From contig ONVT01000138.1 of the NCBI GenBank assembly GCA_900321365.1, positions 1 through 9,384 on the forward strand: 9,384 nt of DNA, written 5' to 3'. Source of the stretch: an uncultured Eubacteriales bacterium (lineage in GTDB: Bacteria > Bacillota_A > Clostridia > Lachnospirales > Lachnospiraceae). Position numbers and translations under genes: made by a program. Within the stretch, counting starts at the first letter, position 1; every line of letters begins with the position of its first letter. The notes under the pieces were generated by a model. The model did no database searches and had not been told where the DNA came from. It saw nothing but the letters and a program-made list of their open reading frames with translations. Shown piece by piece: positions 1 to 5,871 of this stretch.

Positions 1-390
1 CAGGATACGGCTGCCGTATTCCTTCTTCCAGTCCCAGCAGTACTCCAGGAACTTCTCCCTGCCGATCTCATGCTTGTCAATGCCCTTATCCCTGAGCATA
101 TTTGTGACACGCACCTCGGTTGATATCGCCGCATGGTCGGTTCCGGGCTGCCACAGCGCTTCATACCCCTGCATTCTCTTCCAGCGGATCAGGATATCCT
201 GAAGCGTGTTGTCCAGGGCGTGGCCCATATGCAGCTGTCCCGTAACATTCGGCGGCGGCATCACGATGGTGAACGGCTTTCTGTCCGGGTTCACCTTCGC
301 ATGAAAATATCCTTTTTCTTCCCAGTTCTTGTAGATCTCATCCTCCATCCCGGACGGATCATATGTTTTCGCCAGTTCCTTGATCTTCAT
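1..390 (-). CDS. valS: Valine--tRNA ligase, N-terminal part (runs off window)
   Basis: Cytoplasmic class I aminoacyl-tRNA synthetase that charges tRNA-Val. Only the first 130 codons are inside the window; the full-length family is close to 880 residues. Seen in the translation: a start [20 protein letters not shown], then PPPNVTG at residues 45-51 followed by the HIGH-type signature HMGH at 54-57, which binds ATP, and the PGTDHA block at 82-87. These mark the Rossmann catalytic core of ValRS rather than IleRS or LeuRS. The start at 390 is supported by an AAGGAG motif about nine bases upstream. The KMSKS motif, editing domain and C-terminal coiled coil lie outside the window. The gene follows ysxC on the same strand but has its own promoter at 459-487. 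The leader is only about 60 bases, too short for the T-box that often regulates valS in Bacillota. Confidence 0.96.
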   Translation of the reverse strand, partial: MKIKELAKTYDPSGMEDEIYKNWEEKGYFHAKVNPDRKPFTIVMPPPNVTGQLHMGHALDNTLQDILIRWKRMQGYEALWQPGTDHAAISTEVRVTNMLRDKGIDKHEIGREKFLEYCWDWKKEYGSRIL

Positions 391-458
391 CTCTAATACT
401 CCTTGTCTGGATGGCTCTTTCTTTCCAAATACAATAAGAGCCGGATCGAACGCCCTTC

Positions 459-487
459 ATTATAGCGTAATCCGGCTGTTATCTCAA
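459..487 (-). promoter_or_regulatory. SigA-type promoter of valS
   Basis: On the minus strand, TTGAGA (482-487) is followed after exactly 17 bases by a perfect TATAAT (459-464). It lies in the 115-base gap between the ysxC stop and the valS start. A transcript starting near 452 would have a leader of about 60 bases. This is the closest match to the housekeeping sigma consensus in the window. Confidence 0.8.
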
Positions 488-505
488 TCTTTTCCGCCTG
501 TGCGG

Positions 506-1129
506 TTACAGGAGCAGTTCCGATATCCTCCCGCAGATCTCCTCCCTGCCGCTCTTTGTCAGCGCGGAGAAGGGGAGAACGACACTGCCCTTTTCTGCCT
601 GAAGGCACTCACGGAGGATCTTCAGCTGTGCCGGAACCTTACTCCGTTTGATCTTGTCCGCCTTCGTCGCGATCAGGACCGGTGTGTGGCCGCTGTGGAG
701 AATCCACTCATACATCTGCCGGTCATTCGCATTCGGCTCATGCCGGATATCCAGAAGCAGGAACACCGCCCTGAGATCCCCGGGTCTCAACAGGTAGCGC
801 TCGATCATCCTGCCCCAGCGCGCCTTTTCTTCCCGTGGTACATTCGCAAAGCCATAGCCCGGAAGGTCCACCAGACGAAACCGGACAGATTCCTCCTCCG
901 ACTCCGGACCCGGCTGCATGAGCGCGTCTATCTCATAGAAATTGATGGTCCTGGTCTTTCCGGGAGTCTCCCCGACACGCGCCAGGCGCTTTCGCTGCAT
1001 CAGTGCATTGATCAGGGAGGACTTGCCCACATTGGACCTTCCGGCAAACGCGATCTCAGGCAGATCCGATTCCGGCAGCTGGCTGGTAAAACCACAGACC
1101 GTCTTCAGCTCAGCGCTCCTTATCTTCAT
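506..1129 (-). CDS. ysxC: Ribosome-biogenesis GTP-binding protein YsxC/EngB
   Basis: Small TrmE-Era-EngA-EngB-type GTPase, 207 residues, needed in Bacillota for assembly of the 50S ribosomal subunit. All G motifs are visible: G1 GRSNVGKSS at 30-38, G2 region TPGKTRTIN at 55-63, G3 DLPG at 88-91 followed by the family's YGFA, G4 TKAD at 155-158, and G5 SAL at 188-190. WGRMIERYL and QMYEWI are also typical EngB segments. Between INFYEID and the G3 strand there is an extra acidic stretch (about residues 69-82, rich in E and S), longer than I recall for Bacillus YsxC. The start follows the clpX stop by nine bases, and its SD (GAGG) overlaps that TGA, so the two genes are probably translationally coupled. 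In many Firmicutes lon sits just before this gene; here it does not. Confidence 0.96.
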   Translation of the reverse strand: MKIRSAELKTVCGFTSQLPESDLPEIAFAGRSNVGKSSLINALMQRKRLARVGETPGKTRTINFYEIDALMQPGPESEEESVRFRLVDLPGYGFANVPREEKARWGRMIERYLLRPGDLRAVFLLLDIRHEPNANDRQMYEWILHSGHTPVLIATKADKIKRSKVPAQLKILRECLQAEKGSVVLPFSALTKSGREEICGRISELLL

Positions 1130-1138
1130 CGTCCGTCC

Positions 1139-2449
1139 TCAGGCCGTCTCTTCCAGGGAACTCTTCTTCCTGCCGCGCCGGTGCTGTTTATCCTCCAGGG
1201 CCGGCGTATCCGGGCGGATCAGCACCGGCTTCTGAGTCCCGTCAATTGCCTCCTTCGTCACCACGCAGCCCGTAATTCCCTTCTGGCTCGGAATCTCGAA
1301 CATGACGTCAAGCATTGCGCTCTCAATGATGGACCTCAGGCCCCTGGCTCCGATCTTGCGCTCTATCGTCTTATCCGCGATCCGCGCGATCGCATCCTCC
1401 TCGAAGGTCAGCTGGACGCCGTCCAGCTCGAACAGCTTCTGATACTGCCGGATGATCGCGTTCTTCGGCTCGGTCAGGATACGGATCATCGCATCCCGGT
1501 CAAGCGCGTCCAGGCTCACCACAATCGGCACCCTGCCGATAAACTCCGGAATCAGCCCGAACCGGATCAGATCCTGCGGAAGCACATTCTTCAGAAGCTC
1601 CCCGATGTTTTCCTCCCTCTTCTCGGTGATGGAGGCAAGGAATCCCATGGATTTGGTATCCATCCGGTTCTCGATGATCTTGTCCAGACCTTCGAACGCG
1701 CCGCCGCAGATAAAGAGGATATTCGTGGTATCAATCTGGATCAGTTCCTGATGGGGGTGCTTCCTTCCTCCCTGCGGGGGAACGGACGCAACCGTACCCT
1801 CGATGATCTTCAGAAGCGCCTGCTGCACACCCTCGCCGGACACGTCTCTTGTGATCGACACGTTCTCGCTCTTGCGTGTAATCTTGTCAATCTCGTCAAT
1901 GTAGATGATGCCCCGCTGCGCCCTGTCAATGTCAAAATCCGCCGCCTGGATCAGCTTCAGCAGGATGTTCTCCACATCCTCGCCGACATAACCCGCTTCC
2001 GTGAGCGAAGTCGCGTCCGCGATCGCGAACGGGACGTTCAGCATGCGCGCCAGTGTCTGGGCAAGATAGGTCTTACCCGACCCGGTCGGGCCGAGCATCA
2101 GGATATTACTCTTCTGAAGCTCAACGGAGTCGATGGAGGATGTCCTGTTGGCGAGCACTCTCTTGTAATGGTTGTAAACCGCCACCGCGAGTGTCTTCTT
2201 CGCCTCCTCCTGTCCGATCACATACTCATCCAGAAAGGACTTGATCTCTACCGGAGTGCGGAGATTGATCTCGCTCTGAGCCGCCTCCATATCTTCCTCT
2301 GTCAGCTCATCCTCCAGGATCTCCGAGCAGACATCGATGCACTCGTCACAGATATAGACTCCGCCCGGTCCCGCGATCAGCTTGCGCACCTGATCCTCCG
2401 TCTTGTTGCAGAAGGAGCATCGGATCTTATCGAAATTCTTTCCTGCCAT
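1139..2449 (-). CDS. clpX: ATP-dependent Clp protease ATP-binding subunit ClpX
   Basis: AAA+ unfoldase that recognises substrates and threads them into ClpP; 436 residues, normal family length. The N-terminal zinc-binding domain has C11-x2-C14 and C34-x2-C37. Then follow Walker A GPTGSGKT at 120-127, the substrate-gripping pore loop GYVG at 153-156, Walker [10 protein letters not shown] at 181-189, the RKH loop at 229-231, the ClpP-docking IGF-type loop (here MGF, 268-270), the arginine finger region EFIGR at 302-306 and sensor 2 GARGLR at 367-372. The tail after residue 415 is basic and then acidic. The start has an AAGGGGA SD that overlaps the clpP stop (TAAGGGGAAACATG), so ClpP and ClpX are made from one coupled message. 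ysxC follows after nine bases. Confidence 0.98.
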   Translation of the reverse strand: MAGKNFDKIRCSFCNKTEDQVRKLIAGPGGVYICDECIDVCSEILEDELTEEDMEAAQSEINLRTPVEIKSFLDEYVIGQEEAKKTLAVAVYNHYKRVLANRTSSIDSVELQKSNILMLGPTGSGKTYLAQTLARMLNVPFAIADATSLTEAGYVGEDVENILLKLIQAADFDIDRAQRGIIYIDEIDKITRKSENVSITRDVSGEGVQQALLKIIEGTVASVPPQGGRKHPHQELIQIDTTNILFICGGAFEGLDKIIENRMDTKSMGFLASITEKREENIGELLKNVLPQDLIRFGLIPEFIGRVPIVVSLDALDRDAMIRILTEPKNAIIRQYQKLFELDGVQLTFEEDAIARIADKTIERKIGARGLRSIIESAMLDVMFEIPSQKGITGCVVTKEAIDGTQKPVLIRPDTPALEDKQHRRGRKKSSLEETA

Positions 2450-2457
2450 GTTTCCCC

Positions 2458-3039
2458 TTATCTCTTACTCACGACCTGGTCAATCAGACCGTAGGCCTTC
2501 GCTTCCTCCGCGCTCATCCAGTGGTCGCGCTCGGTATCGCGCTCGATCACTTCGATGGGCTGGCCGCTGTTCTCGGCCAGATACTCATTGAGCCTTTTTC
2601 TGGTCTCTATGATCTGTTCCGCCTGAATCTTGATGTCACTCGCCTGACCCTGGGTTCCGCCCGACGGCTGATGGATCATGATCCTCGAATTCGGGAGGGC
2701 ATACCGTTTCCCTTTCGTTCCTCCGGCCAGGAGAAATGCCCCCATGCTCGCGGCCATGCCGATGCAGGTCGTGGAAACATCGCACTTGATATAGCGCATC
2801 GTATCAAAGATCGCCCATCCCGCGGACACTGATCCCCCGGGGCTGTTGATATAAAGATGGATATCCTTGTTCGGATCCTCCGATTCCAGGAACAGAAGCT
2901 CCGCAACGATAATATTCGCCGAGGTATCATTGACCTCCTCTCCCAGGAAGATGATCCTGTCCTTCAGGAGCCTGGAATAGATGTCATAGGATCTCTCTCC
3001 GCGGGAAGTCTGCTCGATTACATATGGAATCAACGGCAT
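2458..3039 (-). CDS. clpP: ATP-dependent Clp protease proteolytic subunit ClpP
   Basis: Serine protease subunit of the two-ring tetradecamer that works with ClpX; 193 residues from this start. Catalytic residues are Ser98 in GMAASMGA, His123 in MIHQPSGG and Asp172 in [10 protein letters not shown]. The [14 protein letters not shown] segment (68-81) is also typical. I chose the ATG at 3039 because it gives the conserved N-terminus [16 protein letters not shown] and has AAAGGA eight bases upstream. An in-frame ATG at 3090 would add 17 residues without family resemblance. The gene lies 64 bases after tig, and clpX begins eight bases after its stop. The close tig-clpP-clpX packing suggests one operon joining co-translational folding with degradation. 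No convincing CtsR or CIRCE operator is visible just upstream. Confidence 0.97.
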   Translation of the reverse strand: MPLIPYVIEQTSRGERSYDIYSRLLKDRIIFLGEEVNDTSANIIVAELLFLESEDPNKDIHLYINSPGGSVSAGWAIFDTMRYIKCDVSTTCIGMAASMGAFLLAGGTKGKRYALPNSRIMIHQPSGGTQGQASDIKIQAEQIIETRKRLNEYLAENSGQPIEVIERDTERDHWMSAEEAKAYGLIDQVVSKR

Positions 3040-3103
3040 GTCTGTATTCCTTTCTCTGTCGCTTTGCGTCCGGTACCTGTGAAAAAGCATTCACACAGCC
3101 CGC

Positions 3104-4450
3104 TCAGTTCTCCTCAGAATCCTCCCCGGGATTCTCCTCAAGGTCAACCTTCTCCTCAGGCATGTCAACTTCAACCGCGTTGTCCGCGATGATCTTAACC
3201 GCCTCCTGGACTGCCAGATCCTGCTTCATCTGGTTCCTGGACTCCTCGCCCATCAGGTCATACAGCTTCTCCTTCTCCATCCGGTACGATTCCGCCATCT
3301 TCCCGATCTCCTCGTCCAGCCTCTCATCGGAGATCTCGATGTTCTCTGCCTTCGCAACAGCTTCCAGAAGAAGACTGTTCCTGATACGCTCGAGCGCCTG
3401 GGGCTTCATCTGATCCGCCAGCATCTGTTCATTCATACCGGTGATCTGCAGGTACTGCTGCATGTTCATTCCCTGAGACTGGATCCTCTGGGCGAATTCA
3501 TCCGCCAGATTCTGTGCCTGATCTTCGACCATCGCATCCGGAATCTCCATGACGGCATTCGCCAGGGCAGCCTTCACAGCCGCGTTCTCGTTCTCCGTCT
3601 TCTGCGCGGCTTCCTTGCGCTCACGGATCCTCTGCTCGACATCAGCCTTGTATTCGTCCACCGTATCAAACTCGGAGACATCCTGGACGAATTCATCGTT
3701 CAGTTCCGGGACCTGATGCTCGGATATCCCGTTAACTTTGCACCGGAATACGGCCGGCTTTCCCTTGAGCGCTTCCGCGTGATAGTCCTCCGGGAAGGTG
3801 ACATTCACATCGAACTCTTCCCCGATCATCTTTCCGATGATCTGTTCTTCGAATCCGGGGATAAATGACCCGGAGCCGATCGTCAGGTCAAAGTCAGAGG
3901 CCTGGCCTCCCTCAAAGCTCTCTCCGTCCACGCTGCCGTCAAAATCCAGGCGGATGCGGTCACCGTCCTGTACACTGCGGTCATCCACGTCAACATCACG
4001 GGCGTTCTGCTCCCTCTCCCTGTCAATCTCCGCCATGATCTCCTCATCCGTTACGGTGATCTCCTTCTTCGGGATCTCCACGCCCCTGTACTGCCCGAGA
4101 GTCACCTCCGGCTTCAGCGCAACAGTCGCGGTATAGATGAAAGGCTTTCCCTCTTCGATCTGGGTAATATCGATCCTGGGGCGGGACATGACCTGCTCGC
4201 CGCTCTCTTTCACGGCATCTTCATAGGTAGTCTGGAGGATAAGGTTTGCCGCCTCCTCAAAGAAGATCTGGTTCCCGTACATCTTCTGGATCATCCTGCG
4301 GGGCGCCCTGCCCTTCCTGAATCCGGGAAGAGTGATCCTGTTCTTCTGCTTCTGATAAGCCTGCTCAACCGCCTCGATAAACTTTGCCGCATCAACCTCG
4401 ATCGTCAGGACTGCCATGTTATTGTCTTTTTTCTCTACTGTTACGCTCAT
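3104..4450 (-). CDS. tig: Trigger factor (ribosome-associated chaperone and prolyl isomerase)
   Basis: Binds the ribosome near the exit tunnel and shields nascent chains; 448 residues, usual length. The N-terminal ribosome-binding domain carries the signature GFRKGRAP at 43-50. An FKBP-type peptidyl-prolyl isomerase domain runs from about 162 to 243 (GDRIRLDFDG, then IPGFEEQIIG, then TFPEDYHAEALKGK). The long helical C-terminal chaperone domain follows, ending in an acidic tail rich in E and D. The start has AAGGAG nine bases upstream. It heads the tig-clpP-clpX-ysxC series. A candidate promoter is at 4541-4569, overlapping the end of the preceding DJ-1 gene, with a leader of about 84 bases containing a GC-rich hairpin. 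Confidence 0.97.
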   Translation of the reverse strand: MSVTVEKKDNNMAVLTIEVDAAKFIEAVEQAYQKQKNRITLPGFRKGRAPRRMIQKMYGNQIFFEEAANLILQTTYEDAVKESGEQVMSRPRIDITQIEEGKPFIYTATVALKPEVTLGQYRGVEIPKKEITVTDEEIMAEIDREREQNARDVDVDDRSVQDGDRIRLDFDGSVDGESFEGGQASDFDLTIGSGSFIPGFEEQIIGKMIGEEFDVNVTFPEDYHAEALKGKPAVFRCKVNGISEHQVPELNDEFVQDVSEFDTVDEYKADVEQRIRERKEAAQKTENENAAVKAALANAVMEIPDAMVEDQAQNLADEFAQRIQSQGMNMQQYLQITGMNEQMLADQMKPQALERIRNSLLLEAVAKAENIEISDERLDEEIGKMAESYRMEKEKLYDLMGEESRNQMKQDLAVQEAVKIIADNAVEVDMPEEKVDLEENPGEDSEEN

Positions 4451-4495
4451 GAAATCTTGCTCCTTAACTAGGTTCTCCTTGTACCATTATCCGCC

Positions 4496-4529
4496 TGCAT
4501 TTTCAGGCCCCCGGGGGAGCCGCCATGCA
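4496..4529 (-). other. Leader hairpin upstream of tig
   Basis: On the minus strand TGCAT (4525-4529) can pair with ATGCA (4496-4500), enclosing a near-palindrome of the form GGCTCC...GGGGCC (4506-4521). No U-tract follows in either direction, so this is not an intrinsic terminator. If transcription starts near 4534, the hairpin would lie within a few bases of the 5' end, where it could stabilise the message. It does not cover the SD at about 4460-4465. Confidence 0.4.
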
Positions 4530-4540
4530 ACCGTCAAAGT

Positions 4541-4569
4541 AGTATATCACAGGGATTGGTTGAATACAA
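4541..4569 (-). promoter_or_regulatory. Candidate promoter of the tig-clpP-clpX-ysxC series
   Basis: On the minus strand TTGTAT (4564-4569) is followed after 17 bases by TATACT (4541-4546), preceded by TGA, giving an extended -10 (TGATATACT). The -35 is weak. It overlaps the last codons and stop of the DJ-1 family gene. No terminator separates the two genes, so some read-through from upstream is also possible. Confidence 0.5.
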
Positions 4570-5104
4570 TTGAGTTTTTGATCTTTTCCGCCTGGGCGCT
4601 GCCAAGCAGAAGGGAGATGATCTGCAGCGCAAACGGTATCGCTGTCCCCACGCCGCGGCTGGTCACAAACTGCCCTGAAACCTCCACCTCATTCTGTGTG
4701 GTCCGGGCCCCGGTCAGGTACTCTTCATTCCCGGGATAACAGGTCGCTGCAAACCCCTCCAGAAGTCCCAGGCTTCCGAGAACCCTCGGCGCCGCGCAGA
4801 TCGCGCAGATCAGTGTATCGGTCCCTGCCGCCTTCTTCAGAGCATCGGCAAGCGTCGCATCCGCCATGAGATTCAGGGTTCCGGGCATTCCCCCCGGAAG
4901 AATCAGCGCGGCCGCATCCTGAAGAGAGGCCTCCTCGATGAGGACGTCCGCAAGAAATGTAATCTGATGGGAGCCCTGAATCGTTTTCGTTCCTCCCACC
5001 GCACACTGAATGACCTCCAGTCCTGCCCTTCGAAGCAGATCCACCTGCGTGAGGCATTCCATCTCCTCCACTCCCTGTGCCGTAAATACATAGACTTTCT
5101 TCAT
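4547..5104 (-). CDS. DJ-1/PfpI (ThiJ/YajL-type) family protein
   Basis: Single-domain, 185-residue cytosolic member of the DJ-1/PfpI superfamily, with no signal peptide. The N-terminus KKVYVFTAQGVEEMEC matches the DJ-1 beta strand and the glutamate loop (E16, equivalent to human DJ-1 E18). The nucleophile elbow is AICAAP with Cys103, followed by VLGSLGLLEG. TCYPGNEEYL and TSRGVGTA (148-155) are typical of the ThiJ/YajL branch. The position that is His126 in human DJ-1 appears to be Tyr here. Members have been linked to oxidative stress sensing, chaperone activity and glyoxalase or deglycase-like chemistry; the sequence alone does not decide which. AAAGGAG lies about a dozen bases before the ATG. 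The frame is closed just upstream by TGA, so no longer start exists. It precedes tig on the same strand. Confidence 0.9.
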   Translation of the reverse strand: MKKVYVFTAQGVEEMECLTQVDLLRRAGLEVIQCAVGGTKTIQGSHQITFLADVLIEEASLQDAAALILPGGMPGTLNLMADATLADALKKAAGTDTLICAICAAPRVLGSLGLLEGFAATCYPGNEEYLTGARTTQNEVEVSGQFVTSRGVGTAIPFALQIISLLLGSAQAEKIKNSIVFNQSL

Positions 5105-5184
5105 TATTCTGTTCCTCTCCTTTCCTCAGTTTCTCAGCATCTTCTTCCGACAGTCCCTCTGCTTTTTTTGTTTTTTCCTTCGAT

Positions 5185-5209
5185 TCAAGAACGCCGCCGG
5201 CGTTCTTGA
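5185..5209. repeat. Perfect 11-bp inverted repeat
   Basis: TCAAGAACGCC (5185-5195), a three-base GCC spacer, then the exact reverse complement GGCGTTCTTGA (5199-5209). No U-tract follows on either strand: the T-run on the plus strand lies before the hairpin. An ordinary intrinsic terminator is therefore unlikely. It opens a cluster of GC-rich palindromes. Confidence 0.8.
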
Positions 5210-5221
5210 CGCGCCGCGCCC

Positions 5222-5302
5222 GGCGCGAAGCGCCTTCCTTTGAGCGCGGCAAAGTTGGTTAAGGTGTCAAAAGTCGATTACGGATTGTTCCGCGCTTCGC
5301 GG
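5222..5302. repeat. GC-rich palindrome pair, REP-like or MITE-like element
   Basis: Two small hairpins, GGCGC-GAA-GCGCC (5222-5234) and CCGCG-CTT-CGCGG (5290-5302), also form a larger inverted repeat: CGCGAAGCGC at 5224-5233 is the reverse complement of GCGCTTCGCG at 5292-5301. Further CGCTAAGCG-type mini-palindromes continue to about 5335. This layout resembles dispersed intergenic palindromic elements, but copy number cannot be seen from one window. Confidence 0.45.
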
Positions 5303-5391
5303 TCTCCGCTCCGCTTCGGTCGGCGCTAAGCGAGCGTCCACTGCCCACTATGCACGGTGCAACAATTTATCTTGTATATTTATCAGATTTT

Positions 5392-5473
5392 GTGAATAAA
5401 TAGTCAGAAAAAAGTTGAATTACCAGTAGATATTCACCTTTCCATGTGTTAGGATATCGATGATTCACTGGTA
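5392..5473. repeat. Inverted repeats upstream of the XRE gene (possible operators)
   Basis: GTGAATA (5392-5398) faces TATTCAC (5431-5437). TACCAGT (5421-5427) faces ACTGGTA (5467-5473), and ATTCAC recurs at 5463-5468. The pairs are interleaved and lie 45 to 125 bases before the XRE start, where an autoregulatory operator would be expected. No binding motif of a known regulator is recognised. Confidence 0.35.
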
Positions 5474-5517
5474 CGAAAACGATGCCGCCGGCATTGCCTG
5501 GAAGGAGGAATCAATTC

Positions 5518-5754
5518 ATGATAAACGATCAGAGAGTCAATCAATATAAGCAGCTCGGACTTACGATTGCCTATTACAGGAAGCTCAAGGGAATTACACA
5601 GCAGGCACTCGCCGAGGCGGTGAGTCTCAGCCGTACCCATATCAGCAATCTTGAGGCTCCGAACATGCCCACCTCAATCTCGCTGGAGAAGCTGTTCGAC
5701 ATCGCCGATGTTCTGAACGTTCCTGTAAAAAATTTCTTTGATTTCCGCGACTGA
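5518..5754 (+). CDS. Small XRE-family helix-turn-helix transcriptional regulator
   Basis: A 78-residue protein that is almost entirely one Cro/C1-type DNA-binding domain. The core LGLTIAYYRKLKGITQQALA, then SLSRTHISNLE and SISLEKLFDIADVLNVPV, covers the five-helix HTH_3 fold, with the recognition helix at about residues 36-46. The tail KNFFDFRD is typical of XRE proteins that have no effector domain. The start is set by a strong AGGAGG seven bases or so before ATG 5518; an in-frame ATG at 5482 lies in a small palindrome and lacks an SD. It is the only convincing plus-strand protein gene here. It is divergent from the DJ-1 gene, convergent with the hydrolase gene, and ends at a terminator. The target is unknown; autoregulation through upstream inverted repeats is a guess. 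Confidence 0.9.
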   Translation: MINDQRVNQYKQLGLTIAYYRKLKGITQQALAEAVSLSRTHISNLEAPNMPTSISLEKLFDIADVLNVPVKNFFDFRD

Positions 5755-5808
5755 CACCCTGGATCGACAACCTCGTGAACTACCGGCAAATCATCGGTTC
5801 ATCCTGAC

Positions 5809-5849
5809 GACAGAAAAAGGTGCCCTGCTGAGGGCGCCTTTTTTCTGTC
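5809..5849. terminator. Bidirectional intrinsic terminator
   Basis: The core stem GGTGCCC (5819-5825) and GGGCGCC (5832-5838) with a six-base loop is flanked by GACAGAAAAA on the left and TTTTTTCTGTC on the right, so the stem extends through the A/T tracts. Read plus it ends in six T; read minus it ends in five T. It therefore serves both the XRE gene and the convergent hydrolase gene, whose stop is about 22 bases away. Confidence 0.9.
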
Positions 5850-5871
5850 TCCTGTTCCTGACGCAGAGCCG

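Larger units (their letters stand above)
5105..5517. other. Non-coding gap between the divergent DJ-1 and XRE genes
   Basis: About 410 bases with no convincing gene. The first part (to about 5340) is very GC-rich and full of short palindromes; T-rich runs at 5163-5176 precede the largest of them. The second part (about 5361-5470) is AT-rich. Both differ from the coding regions either side. A TTGACA occurs on the minus strand near 5266-5271 but has no -10 at a suitable distance. For the XRE gene only a weak extended -10, TGTTAGGAT at 5447-5455, can be suggested. Confidence 0.7.

Noticed and set aside
488..505. Terminator between ysxC and valS
   Set aside because: Only a 4-bp CCGC/GCGG stem without a U-tract; ysxC transcripts may read into valS.
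380..2494. 704-codon open frame on the plus strand across valS, ysxC and clpX
   Set aside because: It lies antisense to three recognised genes, its translation shows no family features, and it is an effect of GC-rich codon use in the real genes.
3040..3090. Longer ClpP start with 17 extra residues
   Set aside because: The ATG at 3039 gives the conserved N-terminus and has its own SD; the added residues do not resemble ClpP.
3078..3095. TGTGAA-N6-TTCACA palindrome between tig and clpP as a CRP/FNR-type site
   Set aside because: The spacing is N8 relative to the TGTGA/TCACA core instead of N6, and no promoter lies next to it. It may be a weak mRNA hairpin only.
4532..4546. CtsR-like operator before tig
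   Set aside because: Only a single GTCAAA half-site is present (4533-4538); the tandem heptad required by CtsR is not there.
5163..5209. Intrinsic terminator formed by the T-runs and the 11-bp palindrome
   Set aside because: The T-runs precede the hairpin on the plus strand and are A-runs after it on the minus strand, so neither direction gives hairpin then U-tract.
4725..5252. 175-codon minus-strand frame starting in the palindrome cluster and overlapping the DJ-1 gene
   Set aside because: More than two thirds is out of frame with a well-supported DJ-1 protein; the rest is K/E/R-rich low-complexity sequence from the T-rich and palindromic DNA. No SD fits its start.
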